Of a stretch of DNA of 64,000 bases, positions 1 to 9,372 are shown piece after piece. The stretch lies in NCBI RefSeq assembly GCF_009670965.2, contig NZ_CP073239.1:682001-746000 (forward strand). The letters are read 5' to 3'. Both the position numbers and the translations under genes were made by a program. The stretch's first letter is position 1, and every line of letters starts with the position of its first letter. Below the pieces are notes generated by a model that saw nothing but the letters and a program-made list of their open reading frames with translations, made no database searches and was not told where the DNA came from. Source of the DNA: Riemerella anatipestifer (lineage in GTDB: Bacteria; Bacteroidota; Bacteroidia; Flavobacteriales; Weeksellaceae).

Positions 1-148
<148 letters not shown>

Positions 149-169
149 TACATAAAAACAATCATTATT

Positions 170-204
170 ATAGCATTTATCTTTTGTGATAAGTGCTATT
201 TTTT
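170..204 (+). terminator. Rho-independent terminator after eno
   Basis: A 12-bp stem (170-181 with 188-199, one G-U pair) closes a 6-base loop and runs into a T tract (200-204). It lies 22 bases after the enolase stop codon and separates eno from gltA. Confidence 0.8.
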
Positions 205-252
205 ATTATCTTTATCGCAAAATTTAAGAAAAAAATATAAAATAATTAGATT

Positions 253-1539
253 ATGTCTGACAATAAAGTTTTATTAAAGTACGATGGAAAGGAGTATGAA
301 TATCCTATCGTAGATAGTGTTTTAGGAGATAGAGGTATTGATATTTCTAAATTAAGAGATGAAACAGGACTTATAACCCTAGATAAAGGCTACAAAAATA
401 CAGGTGCTACTATTAGTAAAATCACTTTCCTAGATGGTGACCAAGGAGAGCTATTCTATAGAGGCTATCCTATAGAACAAATCGCAGAGAAGTCTAACTT
501 TACAGAAGTAATGTACTTATTACTTCATGGAGAATTACCTACAGAAGAGCAATTCAAAACTTTTGAAGATAGTATCAAAAACTACAACTGGGTAGCAGAA
601 GAAATGAAAAAGCTGATGGATGCATTCCCTCGCTCTGCGCACCCTATGGGAGTTTTATCTTCTCTTACTTCCGCTCTCACAGCGTTTAATCCTAGAGCAG
701 TAGATGTTAAATCTAAGGAAGATTTAGACCATGCAGCGGTAATGCTTATTGCTAAGTTTTCTCACCTTGCTGCTTGGACTTACAGAAAAAAACAAGGGTT
801 ACCTCTTAATCACGGAGATAATAAGTTAAACTATGTAGAAAACTTCTACAAGATGTGTTTCCGTATGCCAAACCAAGAGTTTGAGATGGACCCTGTTATT
901 GTAGATGCCTTAGATAAACTTCTTATTCTTCACGCAGACCATGAGCAAAACTGTTCTACTTCTACAGTAAGAATGGTGGGTTCTGCACACACAGGTTTAT
1001 TTGCTTCTATTTCTGCTGGAGTTTCTGCCCTTTGGGGACCACTTCACGGTGGAGCTAACCAAGCCGTGATAGAAATGCTAGAGATGATAGAAAAAGATGG
1101 TGGAGATGTAGAAAAATATGTAAAGAAAGCTAAGGATAAAGAAGATAGCTTCCGTCTAATGGGCTTCGGACACAGAGTTTACAAAAACTTCGACCCTAGA
1201 GCGAAGATTATCAAGAAGGCAGCTGATGATATTCTTGGTAAATTAGGTATCCATGATAAAGCTCTGGATATCGCAATGCAACTTGAGAAAGTAGCTCTAG
1301 AAGACGATTACTTTGTAGAAAGAAAACTTTATCCAAACGTAGACTTCTACTCTGGTATCATATACAGAGCTTTAGGAATTCCTACTGAAATGTTTACAGT
1401 AATGTTTGCCTTAGGAAGACTACCAGGATGGATTTCTCAATGGAAAGAAATGAGACTTATGGAAGACCCTATCGGAAGACCTAGACAAGTTTACCAAGGT
1501 GCTGGAAAAAGAGATTACACTCCAATGAACCAAAGATAA
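253..1539 (+). CDS. gltA: Citrate synthase
   Basis: Condenses oxaloacetate and acetyl-CoA to citrate, the entry step of the TCA cycle. At 428 residues it has the length of the type II (hexameric, Gram-negative) enzymes. The catalytic triad known from the family is visible: His in LHGGANQAV near residue 263, His in GFGHRVYK near 306, and Asp in NVDFYSG near 362. The arginine-rich C-terminal segment (GRPRQVYQGAGKRDYTP) binds substrates in homologues. The ATG start at 253 follows an A-rich leader with no Shine-Dalgarno site. The gene is monocistronic, with terminators on both sides. Confidence 0.97.
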   Translation: MSDNKVLLKYDGKEYEYPIVDSVLGDRGIDISKLRDETGLITLDKGYKNTGATISKITFLDGDQGELFYRGYPIEQIAEKSNFTEVMYLLLHGELPTEEQFKTFEDSIKNYNWVAEEMKKLMDAFPRSAHPMGVLSSLTSALTAFNPRAVDVKSKEDLDHAAVMLIAKFSHLAAWTYRKKQGLPLNHGDNKLNYVENFYKMCFRMPNQEFEMDPVIVDALDKLLILHADHEQNCSTSTVRMVGSAHTGLFASISAGVSALWGPLHGGANQAVIEMLEMIEKDGGDVEKYVKKAKDKEDSFRLMGFGHRVYKNFDPRAKIIKKAADDILGKLGIHDKALDIAMQLEKVALEDDYFVERKLYPNVDFYSGIIYRALGIPTEMFTVMFALGRLPGWISQWKEMRLMEDPIGRPRQVYQGAGKRDYTPMNQR

Positions 1540-1566
1540 TAGTCGGTAAAATATCTCTAAAATATT

Positions 1567-1602
1567 AAATCTTTCCTTTTTTGTAAAAGGAAAGATTTTT
1601 TT
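1567..1602 (+). terminator. Rho-independent terminator after gltA
   Basis: A perfect 14-bp stem (1567-1580 with 1585-1598) closes a TTGT loop and is followed by a T run. It lies about 28 bases downstream of the gltA stop codon. Confidence 0.88.
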
Positions 1603-1757
1603 ATAATACCATAATGCAAATTCTACTATTAGTTTTACACCAACTTTTTCAATTCAACTTTTTTGTTTAAATTGGTTGCGTTAAAAGAGATTCACTCTCT
1701 TTGAAATTCTTTATCTCCTTTGAGATATTGATAAATAAACTCAAAAAATAATTCTAT

Positions 1758-2672
1758 ATGAAATTAAATATAAAAAACGAAACAGGTAGATTAAAATCAG
1801 TTGTTTTAGGGCAGCCACATTCTAATGGTCCAATTCCTACACTAGAAGAAAGCTATGATGCAAAATCTTATCACTCTATAGAAAATAATATTTATCCTAA
1901 AGAGGGTGACATCATTAACGAAATGGACGCTTTTGAAGCTGTTTTAAGAAAGTATGATGTAGAAGTTTTTCGTCCAGAAATTATTCAAGATTATAATCAG
2001 GTTTTTGCTAGAGATGTTGCTTTCGTTATAGAAGACAGAATGATTATCTCTAATGTAATCCCTGACAGAGCTGATGAACAAGAAGCTTACCGTAAAATAT
2101 TTGAAAAGGTAGAGTGGCGTAAAATTATTAACCTTCCAGACACAGCTCATATAGAAGGTGGAGATGTTATTGTATGGAATAACTTTATCTTCATAGGAAC
2201 TTGTTTCAGTGAAGACTACCGAAATTTTAAAACTGCTAGAACCAACGAATATGCTATAGAAACTCTCAAAGAGTACTTCCCTAAAAAAAGAATTTTAGAC
2301 TTTGATTTAAAGAAAAACGACAGAGTACCATACCAAGGTATACTTCATTTGGACTGTACCTTTAATCCTGTAGGAAAAGACAAATGCATCATTTACAAAG
2401 ATGGCTTTGTAGATGAGAGCGATTATCATTTAATCTTAGATATTTTTGGAAAAGAAAATTGCTTTGAGGTAACTTCTGAAGAAATGTTTGCAATGTTCCC
2501 TAATATTTTCTCTATATCTCCAGAAGTAGTGGTTTCTGATAAAGCTTTTACTAGAATGAATAACCATCTTCGCGACGAATGGGGACTTACAGTAGAAGAA
2601 ATTCCTTACAGAGAGATTTCTAAAATGGGAGGGCTATTAAGATGCTCTACCATGCCTCTAGTAAGAGAGTAA
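1758..2672 (+). CDS. Guanidino-group hydrolase of the amidinotransferase/dimethylargininase superfamily
   Basis: A 304-residue member of the guanidino-modifying enzyme superfamily (arginine deiminase, DDAH, amidinotransferase), which uses a catalytic Cys and forms an amidino-thioether intermediate. Visible catalytic elements are HIEGGD near residue 131, HLDC with the catalytic His near 196, and Cys in LLRCSTMPLVR near 296. Size and motifs suit a dimethylargininase-like or citrulline-forming hydrolase; the exact substrate cannot be read from the sequence. The leader holds two short hairpins (1684-1702 and 1712-1727) of unknown role. The gene stands alone, and its link to the flanking gltA is not functional in any obvious way. 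Confidence 0.8.
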   Translation: MKLNIKNETGRLKSVVLGQPHSNGPIPTLEESYDAKSYHSIENNIYPKEGDIINEMDAFEAVLRKYDVEVFRPEIIQDYNQVFARDVAFVIEDRMIISNVIPDRADEQEAYRKIFEKVEWRKIINLPDTAHIEGGDVIVWNNFIFIGTCFSEDYRNFKTARTNEYAIETLKEYFPKKRILDFDLKKNDRVPYQGILHLDCTFNPVGKDKCIIYKDGFVDESDYHLILDIFGKENCFEVTSEEMFAMFPNIFSISPEVVVSDKAFTRMNNHLRDEWGLTVEEIPYREISKMGGLLRCSTMPLVRE

Positions 2673-2724
2673 TATACTGCAAACAAACACTTTATGTTAA
2701 AAATCATGTGAAGTCACGGGAGTT

Positions 2725-2740
2725 TGGCACTAATTATGCA
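2725..2740 (+). promoter_or_regulatory. Candidate sigma-54 (RpoN) promoter
   Basis: The site reads TTGGCAC, then TAATTA, then TGCA. GG (2726-2727) and GC (2738-2739) are separated by exactly 10 bases, the invariant spacing of -24/-12 promoters recognised by sigma-54. The predicted start lies near 2751, about 14 bases before the next ATG. This is a pattern match only. No activator site was identified. Confidence 0.5.
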
Positions 2741-2764
2741 TAGAATAACAAAAAAAATAAGTCT

Positions 2765-3847
2765 ATGAATTTACAAGTAAAATTGCAAAAATTAGCCAGC
2801 GAAGTGTCAAACCCCTGTGTGACTTTATCTCTAAACACACATAGAACTTACCCTGATAACAGGCAAGATGAAATAGTTCTAAAAAACTTAGTAAGAGAAG
2901 CCAAAAACAGGTTAGAGGAAAAGTTTAGCAACTCTAGAGAAATCAAAGAAGTTTTAGACAAACTAGAGGCTGTACCTGAAAAGATAAACCATGATTATAA
3001 TCTAGATGGGCTTCATATTTTTATTTCTAAAGATACAGAAGAAATCATAAAAACAGCCTTCCCTGTAACCAAACACGAGACCTATGTAGACAATACATTT
3101 GTGATAAGACCTTTAATACTAGCTGTAAATAGAAGTTTTGAATACCTTATCGTAGTTCTAAAAAAAGATGGAGTCCCATTATATAGAGCCACAAATGATG
3201 CCGTTTTAGAGGAAATTAAAAATGAGGATTTTCCATTCCATGAAACACCACTTCATCCTAAAAATGATAAAAGAAAAAGTGATAGTAGCCATGTAGATGA
3301 TTTGGATAGAGAGTATTTTAATCATGTAGATAAAGCCATTTTAGAAGTGGCAAGAGCTCATTCATTAAAAGTAGTAGTAATCTCTACAGAAGACAATTAC
3401 AGTAAGTTGCAACAAGTTGCTGATAATAAAGATATTTATTTAGGACATATCGATATAAATTATAATGAGCTAAAAGAACATCAAATAGCAGAAGAAGCTT
3501 ATAAACTAGTGCGAGAGCATAAAATTCAGCTAAGAAAAAATGCTATTGAAGAGCTAAAAGAAGCTATTTCTCAGTCTCATGTACAAACTGATTTACAAGA
3601 GATTTATCGTTCAGCGATAGATGGTAGAGCTGAGCTACTAATTGTAAGAAAAGATTATGAACAACCCGTAAGAATGCTTAATGATAGAGAATTTGAATTA
3701 GTAGAAGACAGCAAAGAGGTAGGAGTTGAAGACGACATTATATCTAATATTTCTTGGGAAGTTCTAAGTAAAGGAGGTCGAGTAATATTTACTTCTGATT
3801 CATCTTTTGATGAGTTTGGAAATATAGCTTTAAAAGTAAGGTATTAG
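2765..3847 (+). CDS. baeRF/Balon-like ribosome-associated factor (eRF1-like fold)
   Basis: A 360-residue protein that I place in the bacterial archaeo-eukaryotic release-factor-like (baeRF) group, which includes the ribosome hibernation factor Balon. Supporting traits are the N-terminal PCVTLSLNTHR segment followed by a long helical stretch, a central DGLHIFIS...VIRPLI segment typical of the N-terminal baeRF domain, a middle domain of alternating strands and helices (residues 130-260), and a C-terminal ISWEVLSKGGRVIF segment resembling the last eRF1 domain. It has no GGQ-like motif that I can see, consistent with a non-hydrolytic role. By analogy it would bind the A site of idle ribosomes. 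The candidate sigma-54 promoter lies directly upstream, suggesting stress control. It converges on the ribosomal operon. Confidence 0.62.
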   Translation: MNLQVKLQKLASEVSNPCVTLSLNTHRTYPDNRQDEIVLKNLVREAKNRLEEKFSNSREIKEVLDKLEAVPEKINHDYNLDGLHIFISKDTEEIIKTAFPVTKHETYVDNTFVIRPLILAVNRSFEYLIVVLKKDGVPLYRATNDAVLEEIKNEDFPFHETPLHPKNDKRKSDSSHVDDLDREYFNHVDKAILEVARAHSLKVVVISTEDNYSKLQQVADNKDIYLGHIDINYNELKEHQIAEEAYKLVREHKIQLRKNAIEELKEAISQSHVQTDLQEIYRSAIDGRAELLIVRKDYEQPVRMLNDREFELVEDSKEVGVEDDIISNISWEVLSKGGRVIFTSDSSFDEFGNIALKVRY

Positions 3848-3871
3848 TAATAATTATAAAAATATAGTAAC

Positions 3872-3907
3872 AAAAAAAACGCTTCCAAAAATTGGAAGCG
3901 TTTTTTT
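3872..3907. terminator. Bidirectional terminator between the baeRF-like gene and rplQ
   Basis: A perfect 9-bp GC-containing stem (3880-3888 with 3892-3900) with an AAA loop is flanked by A8 on the left and T7 on the right. It can therefore end transcripts from both converging genes. It is probably the terminator of the whole ribosomal protein operon. Confidence 0.9.
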
Positions 3908-3926
3908 ATCTTAGATGAATAAATCT

Positions 3927-4421
3927 TTATTCTTCTACTTTCTCATCATTAGCTGCAGGAGCTTCTTCTTGAGCAGCTACCTCTTCTTTTTTAGTAGCAG
4001 GAGCAGCCTTTCTACGACTTCTTCTAGTCGTTTTCTTTTCTACTTCGTTAGGATTGTAAAGCTCATTGAAATCTACAAGCTCTATCATTGCCATATCAGC
4101 AGAATCTCCTTGTCTAAATCCAGTTTTAATGATTCTACAATAACCACCGTTTCTCTCTGCAATTTTAGGAGCTATAGTTCTAAAAAGCTCACTAACAGCA
4201 TATTTATTTTGTAAATAAGAGAAAACTACTCTTCTGTTATGTGTAGTATCTTCTTTAGATTTAGTAAGGATAGGCTCTACATATACTCTCAAAGCCTTAG
4301 CTTTAGCTACTGTAGTATTTATTCTTTTATGTTCAATTAGGGAACAAGCCATATTAGAAAGCATAGCTTTTCTATGAGAAGCAGTTCTACCTAAATGATT
4401 GAATTTTTTTCCGTGTCTCAT
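3927..4421 (-). CDS. rplQ: 50S ribosomal protein L17
   Basis: Large-subunit protein near the tunnel exit. The N-terminal [20 protein letters not shown] is the L17 signature. At 164 residues it is longer than the usual core of about 120, because of a low-complexity charged tail (Lys/Arg-rich, then Ala/Glu-rich, from about residue 125) common in Bacteroidota. It is the last gene of the ribosomal operon, 8 bases after rpoA. Confidence 0.97.
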   Translation of the reverse strand: MRHGKKFNHLGRTASHRKAMLSNMACSLIEHKRINTTVAKAKALRVYVEPILTKSKEDTTHNRRVVFSYLQNKYAVSELFRTIAPKIAERNGGYCRIIKTGFRQGDSADMAMIELVDFNELYNPNEVEKKTTRRSRRKAAPATKKEEVAAQEEAPAANDEKVEE

Positions 4422-4429
4422 TTTAAGGA

Positions 4430-5425
4430 TTATTTATCAGCGTCTAACTTATATTTACTTACATCAAAACCGAAGTTAAGTCCCTTAGAATGAACAAGCT
4501 CTTCAAGTTCGGTTAATGATTTCTTTCCGAAGTTTCTAAATTTCATCAAATCAGATTTACTATAAGAAACTAGTTCACCTAGAGTCTCTACTTCAGCTGC
4601 TTTCAAGCAGTTAAGAGCCCTAACAGAAAGGTCCATCTCTGCTAGTTTAGACTTAAGTAATTGTCTAGTGTGTAATGTTTCTTCATCATACTGAATAGAT
4701 GCCTTTACCGCTTCCGTTTCCAATGTAATTCTCTCATCAGAGAACAACATGAAGTGGTATATAAGGATTTTAGAAGCTTCTATTAAAGCATTCTGAGGAG
4801 AGATAGAACCGTCAGTTTCTATATCTAGAATTAATTTTTCATAATCCGTTTTCTGCTCTACACGATAGTTTTCTACGCTGTACTTAACCTTTTTTATTGG
4901 AGTATAAATAGAGTCAATAGCAATAGTACCGATAGGAGCATTATTTGATTTATTTTGTTCTGAAGGAACATAACCTCTACCTTTATTGATGCTAAAATTC
5001 ATTTCTAAATTTACATCTTTTGTAAGATTACAAATCACCAATTCAGGATTTAAAACTTCAAAACCAGAAATAAATTTACCTAAATCTCCTGCTGTAAGCT
5101 GTTCTAAGTTAGCTATTTTAGCTGTAACTTGCTCAGACGGAGCATTCTCAGACTTAGCCTTTAAGCGAAGCTGTTTTAAGTTTAAAATAATTTCTGTTAC
5201 ATCTTCTATAACTCCTGGAATGGTGGAAAATTCGTGCTCTACGCCTTCTATTTTGATAGATGTAATAGCATAACCTTCTAAAGAAGAGAGCAATACTCTT
5301 CTTAAAGCATGACCGACAGTTAATCCATAACCTGGCTCCAAAGGTCTAAATTCAAACTGACCTTGAAACTCTGTGGAGTTAAGTAGGATTACTTTATCGG
5401 GTTTTATAAAATTTAAAATTGCCAT
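4430..5425 (-). CDS. rpoA: DNA-directed RNA polymerase subunit alpha
   Basis: Assembly platform of RNA polymerase. The 331 residues include the N-terminal dimerisation domain ([20 protein letters not shown] near residues 32-51) and the C-terminal DNA/activator-binding domain with helix-hairpin-helix features ([20 protein letters not shown], then [15 protein letters not shown]). Length is normal for the family. It sits between rpsD and rplQ, the usual place at the end of the alpha operon. Confidence 0.98.
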   Translation of the reverse strand: MAILNFIKPDKVILLNSTEFQGQFEFRPLEPGYGLTVGHALRRVLLSSLEGYAITSIKIEGVEHEFSTIPGVIEDVTEIILNLKQLRLKAKSENAPSEQVTAKIANLEQLTAGDLGKFISGFEVLNPELVICNLTKDVNLEMNFSINKGRGYVPSEQNKSNNAPIGTIAIDSIYTPIKKVKYSVENYRVEQKTDYEKLILDIETDGSISPQNALIEASKILIYHFMLFSDERITLETEAVKASIQYDEETLHTRQLLKSKLAEMDLSVRALNCLKAAEVETLGELVSYSKSDLMKFRNFGKKSLTELEELVHSKGLNFGFDVSKYKLDADK

Positions 5426-5453
5426 AGTTTTGGGTTGAGCAAAAATTTGATGA

Positions 5454-6062
5454 TTATTTAGAGTATAGTTCGACGATTAGCTGTTCCTTGATGTCTTCAG
5501 GAATTTGGATTCTCTCAGGTACTCCTACGAAAGTTCCTTCCTTAGTTTCATCATTGAACTGTAACCAGTCATAATTAGCTTTTGCAGAAAGAGCAGCCTC
5601 TATTACCTCAAGAGATTTAGACTTTTGTCTTACAGCTACTTTATCACCTGATTTTAAAGAGTAAGAAGGTATGTTTACTACCTCTCCATTCACAGTGATA
5701 TGTCTATGAGATACTAACTGTCTTGCAGCAGCTCTAGTTTTAGCAAATCCTAATCTATAAACTACGTTATCTAATCTAGATTCACAAAGTTGAAGAAGAA
5801 CTTCACCAGTTACTCCTTTGCTAGCGTGTGCTTTTTTAAACAAGTTAGAGAACTGTCTTTCTAAAATACCATAAGTATATTTAGCTTTTTGTTTTTCAGC
5901 TAACTGTACTGCGTATTCAGACTTTTTAGCACCTCTCCTTTTGTTAGGCCCATGCTGTCCTGGTGGCTGGTTTCTTCTCTTCTCGAAGTTTTTATCATCT
6001 CCATAGATTGCTGCACCAAACTTTCTAGCAATCTTTGTTTTAGGTCCAATATATCTTGCCAT
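5454..6062 (-). CDS. rpsD: 30S ribosomal protein S4
   Basis: Primary 16S rRNA-binding protein of the small-subunit body. The 202 residues start with [16 protein letters not shown] and contain the S4 RNA-binding domain ([26 protein letters not shown], roughly residues 92-117). No Cys zinc motif is present near the N-terminus, so this is the zinc-free form. It lies between rpsK and rpoA; in E. coli S4 represses this operon, but no such site is evident here. Confidence 0.97.
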   Translation of the reverse strand: MARYIGPKTKIARKFGAAIYGDDKNFEKRRNQPPGQHGPNKRRGAKKSEYAVQLAEKQKAKYTYGILERQFSNLFKKAHASKGVTGEVLLQLCESRLDNVVYRLGFAKTRAAARQLVSHRHITVNGEVVNIPSYSLKSGDKVAVRQKSKSLEVIEAALSAKANYDWLQFNDETKEGTFVGVPERIQIPEDIKEQLIVELYSK

Positions 6063-6081
6063 TATTTTTTAAAATTTCGGG

Positions 6082-6471
6082 TTATACTCTTCTTCTTTTC
6101 GGTGGTCTACATCCGTTGTGTGGCATAGGAGTCACATCAACGATTTCACTTACCTCTATTCCAGAGTTGTGAATAGTTCTTATAGCAGACTCTCTACCTG
6201 CACCTGGTCCTTTTACAAAAACTTTAACTCTTCTAAGACCAGCTTCGTGAGCTACCTGAGCGCAGTTTTCTGCAGCCATTTGTGCAGCGAAAGGAGTATT
6301 TTTCTTAGAACCTCTAAAACCCATTTTACCAGCAGAAGACCAAGAGATTACTTCGCCGTTTTTGTTAGTTAAAGAAATAATGATATTATTGAAAGTGGCT
6401 TGGATATGAGCCTCGCCAATCGCTTCAACTTTTACTTTTCTCTTTTTAGTTACTTTAGTTTGTTTTGCCAT
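6082..6471 (-). CDS. rpsK: 30S ribosomal protein S11
   Basis: Small-subunit platform protein that contacts the Shine-Dalgarno/anti-Shine-Dalgarno region of the ribosome. It has 129 residues and ends in [15 protein letters not shown], the strongly conserved S11 C-terminus. The central [12 protein letters not shown] segment is also diagnostic. It lies 11 bases after rpsM in the operon. Confidence 0.97.
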   Translation of the reverse strand: MAKQTKVTKKRKVKVEAIGEAHIQATFNNIIISLTNKNGEVISWSSAGKMGFRGSKKNTPFAAQMAAENCAQVAHEAGLRRVKVFVKGPGAGRESAIRTIHNSGIEVSEIVDVTPMPHNGCRPPKRRRV

Positions 6472-6482
6472 AATTCTAACGA

Positions 6483-6860
6483 TTATTTACTTGCCTTCTT
6501 CTTGTTAGCAACAGTTTTTCTTTTTCCTTTACGGGTTCTAGAATTGTTTTTCGTTCTTTGGCCTCTTAAAGGTAATCCCAGTCTGTGACGTATTCCTCGT
6601 TGGCATCCTATGTCCATCAATCTCTTGATGTTCAATTGCACTTCAGAACGCAACTCTCCTTCTACTTTAATGTTTTCAGAGATGTAATTTCTGATTGCAG
6701 CCAATTCATCGTCATTCCATTCATTGACTTTCTTGTCTTCGCTGATTCCAGCGTTCTTCAAAATTTCTGACGCGGTGCTTTTTCCAATTCCGTAGATATA
6801 GGTAAGCCCTATCACGCCTCTTTTGTTTTTTGGTAAATCAATACCTGCAATTCTCGCCAT
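6483..6860 (-). CDS. rpsM: 30S ribosomal protein S13
   Basis: Head protein of the 30S subunit, involved in P-site tRNA contact and the bridge to the 50[21 protein letters not shown] at the start and [25 protein letters not shown] near the end (split here as two conserved blocks) are S13 hallmarks. Length 125 residues is normal, with a Lys-rich tail. Confidence 0.97.
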   Translation of the reverse strand: MARIAGIDLPKNKRGVIGLTYIYGIGKSTASEILKNAGISEDKKVNEWNDDELAAIRNYISENIKVEGELRSEVQLNIKRLMDIGCQRGIRHRLGLPLRGQRTKNNSRTRKGKRKTVANKKKASK

Positions 6861-6877
6861 AATTTAATTTTGCTAAA

Positions 6878-6994
6878 TTAGCCTTGTCTTTGTTTAAATT
6901 TAGGGTTCTTTTTGTTAATAATGTACAATCTGCCTTTTCTTCTTACGATTTTGCAGTCTGCACTTCTCTTCTTAATTGATGCTCTTACTTTCAT
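6878..6994 (-). CDS. rpmJ: 50S ribosomal protein L36 (zinc-free form)
   Basis: A 38-residue ORF that is too short for routine ORF filters. It starts with ATG at 6994 ([20 protein letters not shown]) and ends NPKFKQRQG with TAA at 6878. The N-terminus and position between infA and rpsM identify L36. Of the four ligands in the zinc-binding form only one Cys remains (RSADC in place of CxxC) and there is no His, so it is the zinc-independent type usual in Bacteroidota. Confidence 0.95.
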   Translation of the reverse strand: MKVRASIKKRSADCKIVRRKGRLYIINKKNPKFKQRQG

Positions 6995-7039
6995 AATGTT
7001 TTCTTTATGCTATAGCCTCTAGCTATATAAGCTCTTAAA

Positions 7040-7255
7040 TTAATATCTAAATGTAATTCTTCCTTTAGATAAGTCATACGGAGAAAGCTCCAATTTAACC
7101 TTATCACCTGGAAGAAGTTTTATATAATGCATCCTCATTTTACCAGAAATATGAGCTATCAAAACATGCCCATTTTCTAGCTCTACTCTAAACATGGCGT
7201 TAGATAGTGCTTCCACTATCACGCCATCTTGTTCTATATGTTTCTGTTTAGCCAT
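7040..7255 (-). CDS. infA: Translation initiation factor IF-1
   Basis: A 71-residue S1/OB-fold protein that binds the ribosomal A site during initiation. It shows the typical [22 protein letters not shown] start and the [22 protein letters not shown] end (each a known IF-1 block). It lies 12 bases after secY and ahead of rpmJ, the standard arrangement. Confidence 0.97.
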   Translation of the reverse strand: MAKQKHIEQDGVIVEALSNAMFRVELENGHVLIAHISGKMRMHYIKLLPGDKVKLELSPYDLSKGRITFRY

Positions 7256-7267
7256 AATACTTCTTTC

Positions 7268-8647
7268 CTATTGGTTAGATGTTCTAGACAACTTAGACTG
7301 CATTAACCCATCATAATGATGATTCAACAAATAGGTATTGATTTGCTGTACTGTATCTAGGATAACTCCCACCATAATAAGTAGTGAGGTACCACCAAAA
7401 AATAGAGCAAATCTATCTGTTTGAACCAAACTTCCATACACTAAAGCTGGAAGGACTGCAAAGATAGCTAAAAAAATTGCACCTGGCAAAGTAATTTTAG
7501 ATAAAATATCATCTAAGTAATCTGCAGTCTCTTGTCCAGGTCTTACCTTTGGAATTAAACCTCCATTTCTTTTAAGGTCATCAGCCATCTGATTTACTGG
7601 AATTGTAATAGCTGTATAGAAGAATGAGAAGATAATGATAAGTATAGCAAACAATAAGTTGTATTGCCAGCTAAATACATTTTTAAATCCAGCTAGGAAA
7701 GTGTTTGTTTCATCTACTTTAGTTAAAAGCCCTGGTACAAACATCAATGCTTGCGCAAAGATAATTGGCATTACTCCAGAAGCATTAACTTTTAATGGAA
7801 TCCACTGCCTTGCTCCCTGCATAAGGTTTCTTGTATTTCCTCCTCTTGCTTGAGCTCTACTTACATACTGAATAGGTATTTTTCTTACCGCAACAGAAAG
7901 TACAATAGCCAATAGAATCACAACTAACCAGAATAAGATTTCTATCAATATCATGATAGTCCCCATACCTCCTTTACCTGTTTGAGCCGTTACCTCTTGT
8001 ATAAAAGCCATAGGTAAATCGGCTAAAATCCCTACCATAATTAGTATTGATATACCATTACCTATACCTTTATCTGTAATTTTCTCTCCTAACCACATTG
8101 CAAATACAGAACCTGCAACTAAAATTACAATACTAGGCAACCAAAACATAATAGAAGAAGGATCTACATAGTACGCTGATGCAAACTGAGAGTAAGGTAA
8201 GAATAGCCCCGTGATAGAACCCAAATAAGACGGTGCTTGAACCAAACATACCGCTATTGTTAACCAACGCGTAATTTGGTTAAGAGTATTTCTACCCGAT
8301 TCACCATCTTTCTGTAATTTCTGTAAATACGGAATAGCCATCCCCATCAGCTGAACAATAATAGAAGCCGAGATATAAGGCATAATACCTAACGCCATAA
8401 TGGAAGCACGGCTAAACGCACCTCCAGTAAATGACGATAGTAAGTCTAATAATCCCGCTCCCTGTTTACTACCACCTTGATTTTGGTATTGCTCTAAAAG
8501 AGTTCCCACCTCTGTCATGTTGATAGCTGGTAGAGATATATAGGATGCGAATCTATACACCAATATCATCCCTAAAGTAAAAAGAATTTTATCCTTTAGC
8601 TCTTTAAGGCTCCAAATGTTTTTAAGTGTTTGTATAAATTCTTTCAT
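7268..8647 (-). CDS. secY: Preprotein translocase subunit SecY
   Basis: Forms the channel of the Sec translocon in the inner membrane, with SecE and SecG. The 459 residues contain about ten hydrophobic segments; conserved SecY features include TLGMILVYRFASYI at the first membrane segment, a glycine/Ser-rich plug region, and VRKIPIQYVSRAQARGG in a cytosolic loop. It follows rplO with an 8-base gap. Length is slightly above the E. coli protein (443), with an insert after the first membrane segment (GSKQGAGLLDLLSSF region). Confidence 0.97.
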   Translation of the reverse strand: MKEFIQTLKNIWSLKELKDKILFTLGMILVYRFASYISLPAINMTEVGTLLEQYQNQGGSKQGAGLLDLLSSFTGGAFSRASIMALGIMPYISASIIVQLMGMAIPYLQKLQKDGESGRNTLNQITRWLTIAVCLVQAPSYLGSITGLFLPYSQFASAYYVDPSSIMFWLPSIVILVAGSVFAMWLGEKITDKGIGNGISILIMVGILADLPMAFIQEVTAQTGKGGMGTIMILIEILFWLVVILLAIVLSVAVRKIPIQYVSRAQARGGNTRNLMQGARQWIPLKVNASGVMPIIFAQALMFVPGLLTKVDETNTFLAGFKNVFSWQYNLLFAILIIIFSFFYTAITIPVNQMADDLKRNGGLIPKVRPGQETADYLDDILSKITLPGAIFLAIFAVLPALVYGSLVQTDRFALFFGGTSLLIMVGVILDTVQQINTYLLNHHYDGLMQSKLSRTSNQ

Positions 8648-8655
8648 TGTAAAAA

Positions 8656-9105
8656 TTAAAGGGTAACTACTTTACCTCCTGCTTTATTGATTAGTTCTTC
8701 TGCAGATTTAGTAAACTTATTTGCAGAGATAGACACTGCAGATTTAAGCTCTCCTCTTCCCATGATTTTGATTAAATCATTCTTAGAAGCCAAACCATTT
8801 TCCACTAAAACCTCTTTAGTGATATCACCTTTGATTCCTTTAGCATCTATAAGAGTTTGGATAGTATCTAAATTGATACCTCTGTAGTCTTTTCTGCTAA
8901 TGTTGTTAAATCCAAATTTAGGAAGTCTTCTTTGTAAAGGCATTTGTCCTCCTTCAAATCCTATTTTCATAGAGTATCCAGAACGAGACTTTTGTCCTTT
9001 ATGTCCTTTTGTAGAGGTACCTCCTTTTCCACTTCCTTGTCCTCTACCAATTCTTTTAGAATTATGTGTAGAACCTTTAGCTGGTTTTATGTTATTTAAA
9101 TTCAT
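8656..9105 (-). CDS. rplO: 50S ribosomal protein L15
   Basis: Late-assembling large-subunit protein. I start it at ATG 9105 (MNLNNIKPAKGSTHNSKRIG), which gives the normal 149 residues. An in-frame ATG at 9150 would add MRPPSFESSILNLKQ, which does not resemble L15 and falls in a hairpin element. Conserved blocks are RGQGSGKGGTSTKGHKGQKSR and GGQMPLQRRLPKFGF. It lies between rpmD and secY. Confidence 0.94.
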   Translation of the reverse strand: MNLNNIKPAKGSTHNSKRIGRGQGSGKGGTSTKGHKGQKSRSGYSMKIGFEGGQMPLQRRLPKFGFNNISRKDYRGINLDTIQTLIDAKGIKGDITKEVLVENGLASKNDLIKIMGRGELKSAVSISANKFTKSAEELINKAGGKVVTL

Positions 9106-9133
9106 TTGTTTTAAATTTAAGATTGAAGATTCA

Positions 9134-9172
9134 AAACTAGGAGGTCTCATTCAATCACAAAACCTCCTGTTT
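9134..9172 (-). repeat. Hairpin element between rpmD and rplO
   Basis: On the transcribed strand AAACAGGAGGT (plus 9172-9162) can pair with ACCTCCTAGTTT (plus 9145-9134), with one bulged base and a 16-base loop. The left arm contains AGGAGG, a perfect Shine-Dalgarno-like core that is rare in this genome's leaders. It occupies most of the 80-base gap, one of the three widest in the operon. Its function is unknown; attenuation, processing or a decayed palindromic repeat are all possible. Confidence 0.6.
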
Positions 9173-9185
9173 ATTATCTAAATTT

Positions 9186-9362
9186 CTATTTTTGAACTTC
9201 TACTAAGTGCTGTACAGCAGCTACCATACCTAATATAGCAGGTGTAGCCTCGTGCTCTACTACTTGATGTAACTTTCTAAGACCTAAAGCTTCAAGGGTT
9301 CTCTTTTGGGTTTTAGTTCTACCAATAGCACTTCTTACTTGTTTTACTTTAATTGTTGCCAT
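9186..9362 (-). CDS. rpmD: 50S ribosomal protein L30
   Basis: A 58-residue ORF below common length filters, from ATG at 9362 to TAG at 9186. The start MATIKVKQVRSAIGRTKTQK and the HQVVEHEATPAILGMV block match L30. It lies 10 bases after rpsE, in the conserved order rpsE-rpmD-rplO. Confidence 0.95.
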   Translation of the reverse strand: MATIKVKQVRSAIGRTKTQKRTLEALGLRKLHQVVEHEATPAILGMVAAVQHLVEVQK

Positions 9363-9372
9363 TTTTTCAAAA

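Noticed and set aside
9106..9150. N-terminal extension of L15 starting at 9150
   Set aside because: The added residues do not occur in L15 and fall in the hairpin element; the start at 9105 gives the family length. It is kept only as a question in the findings.
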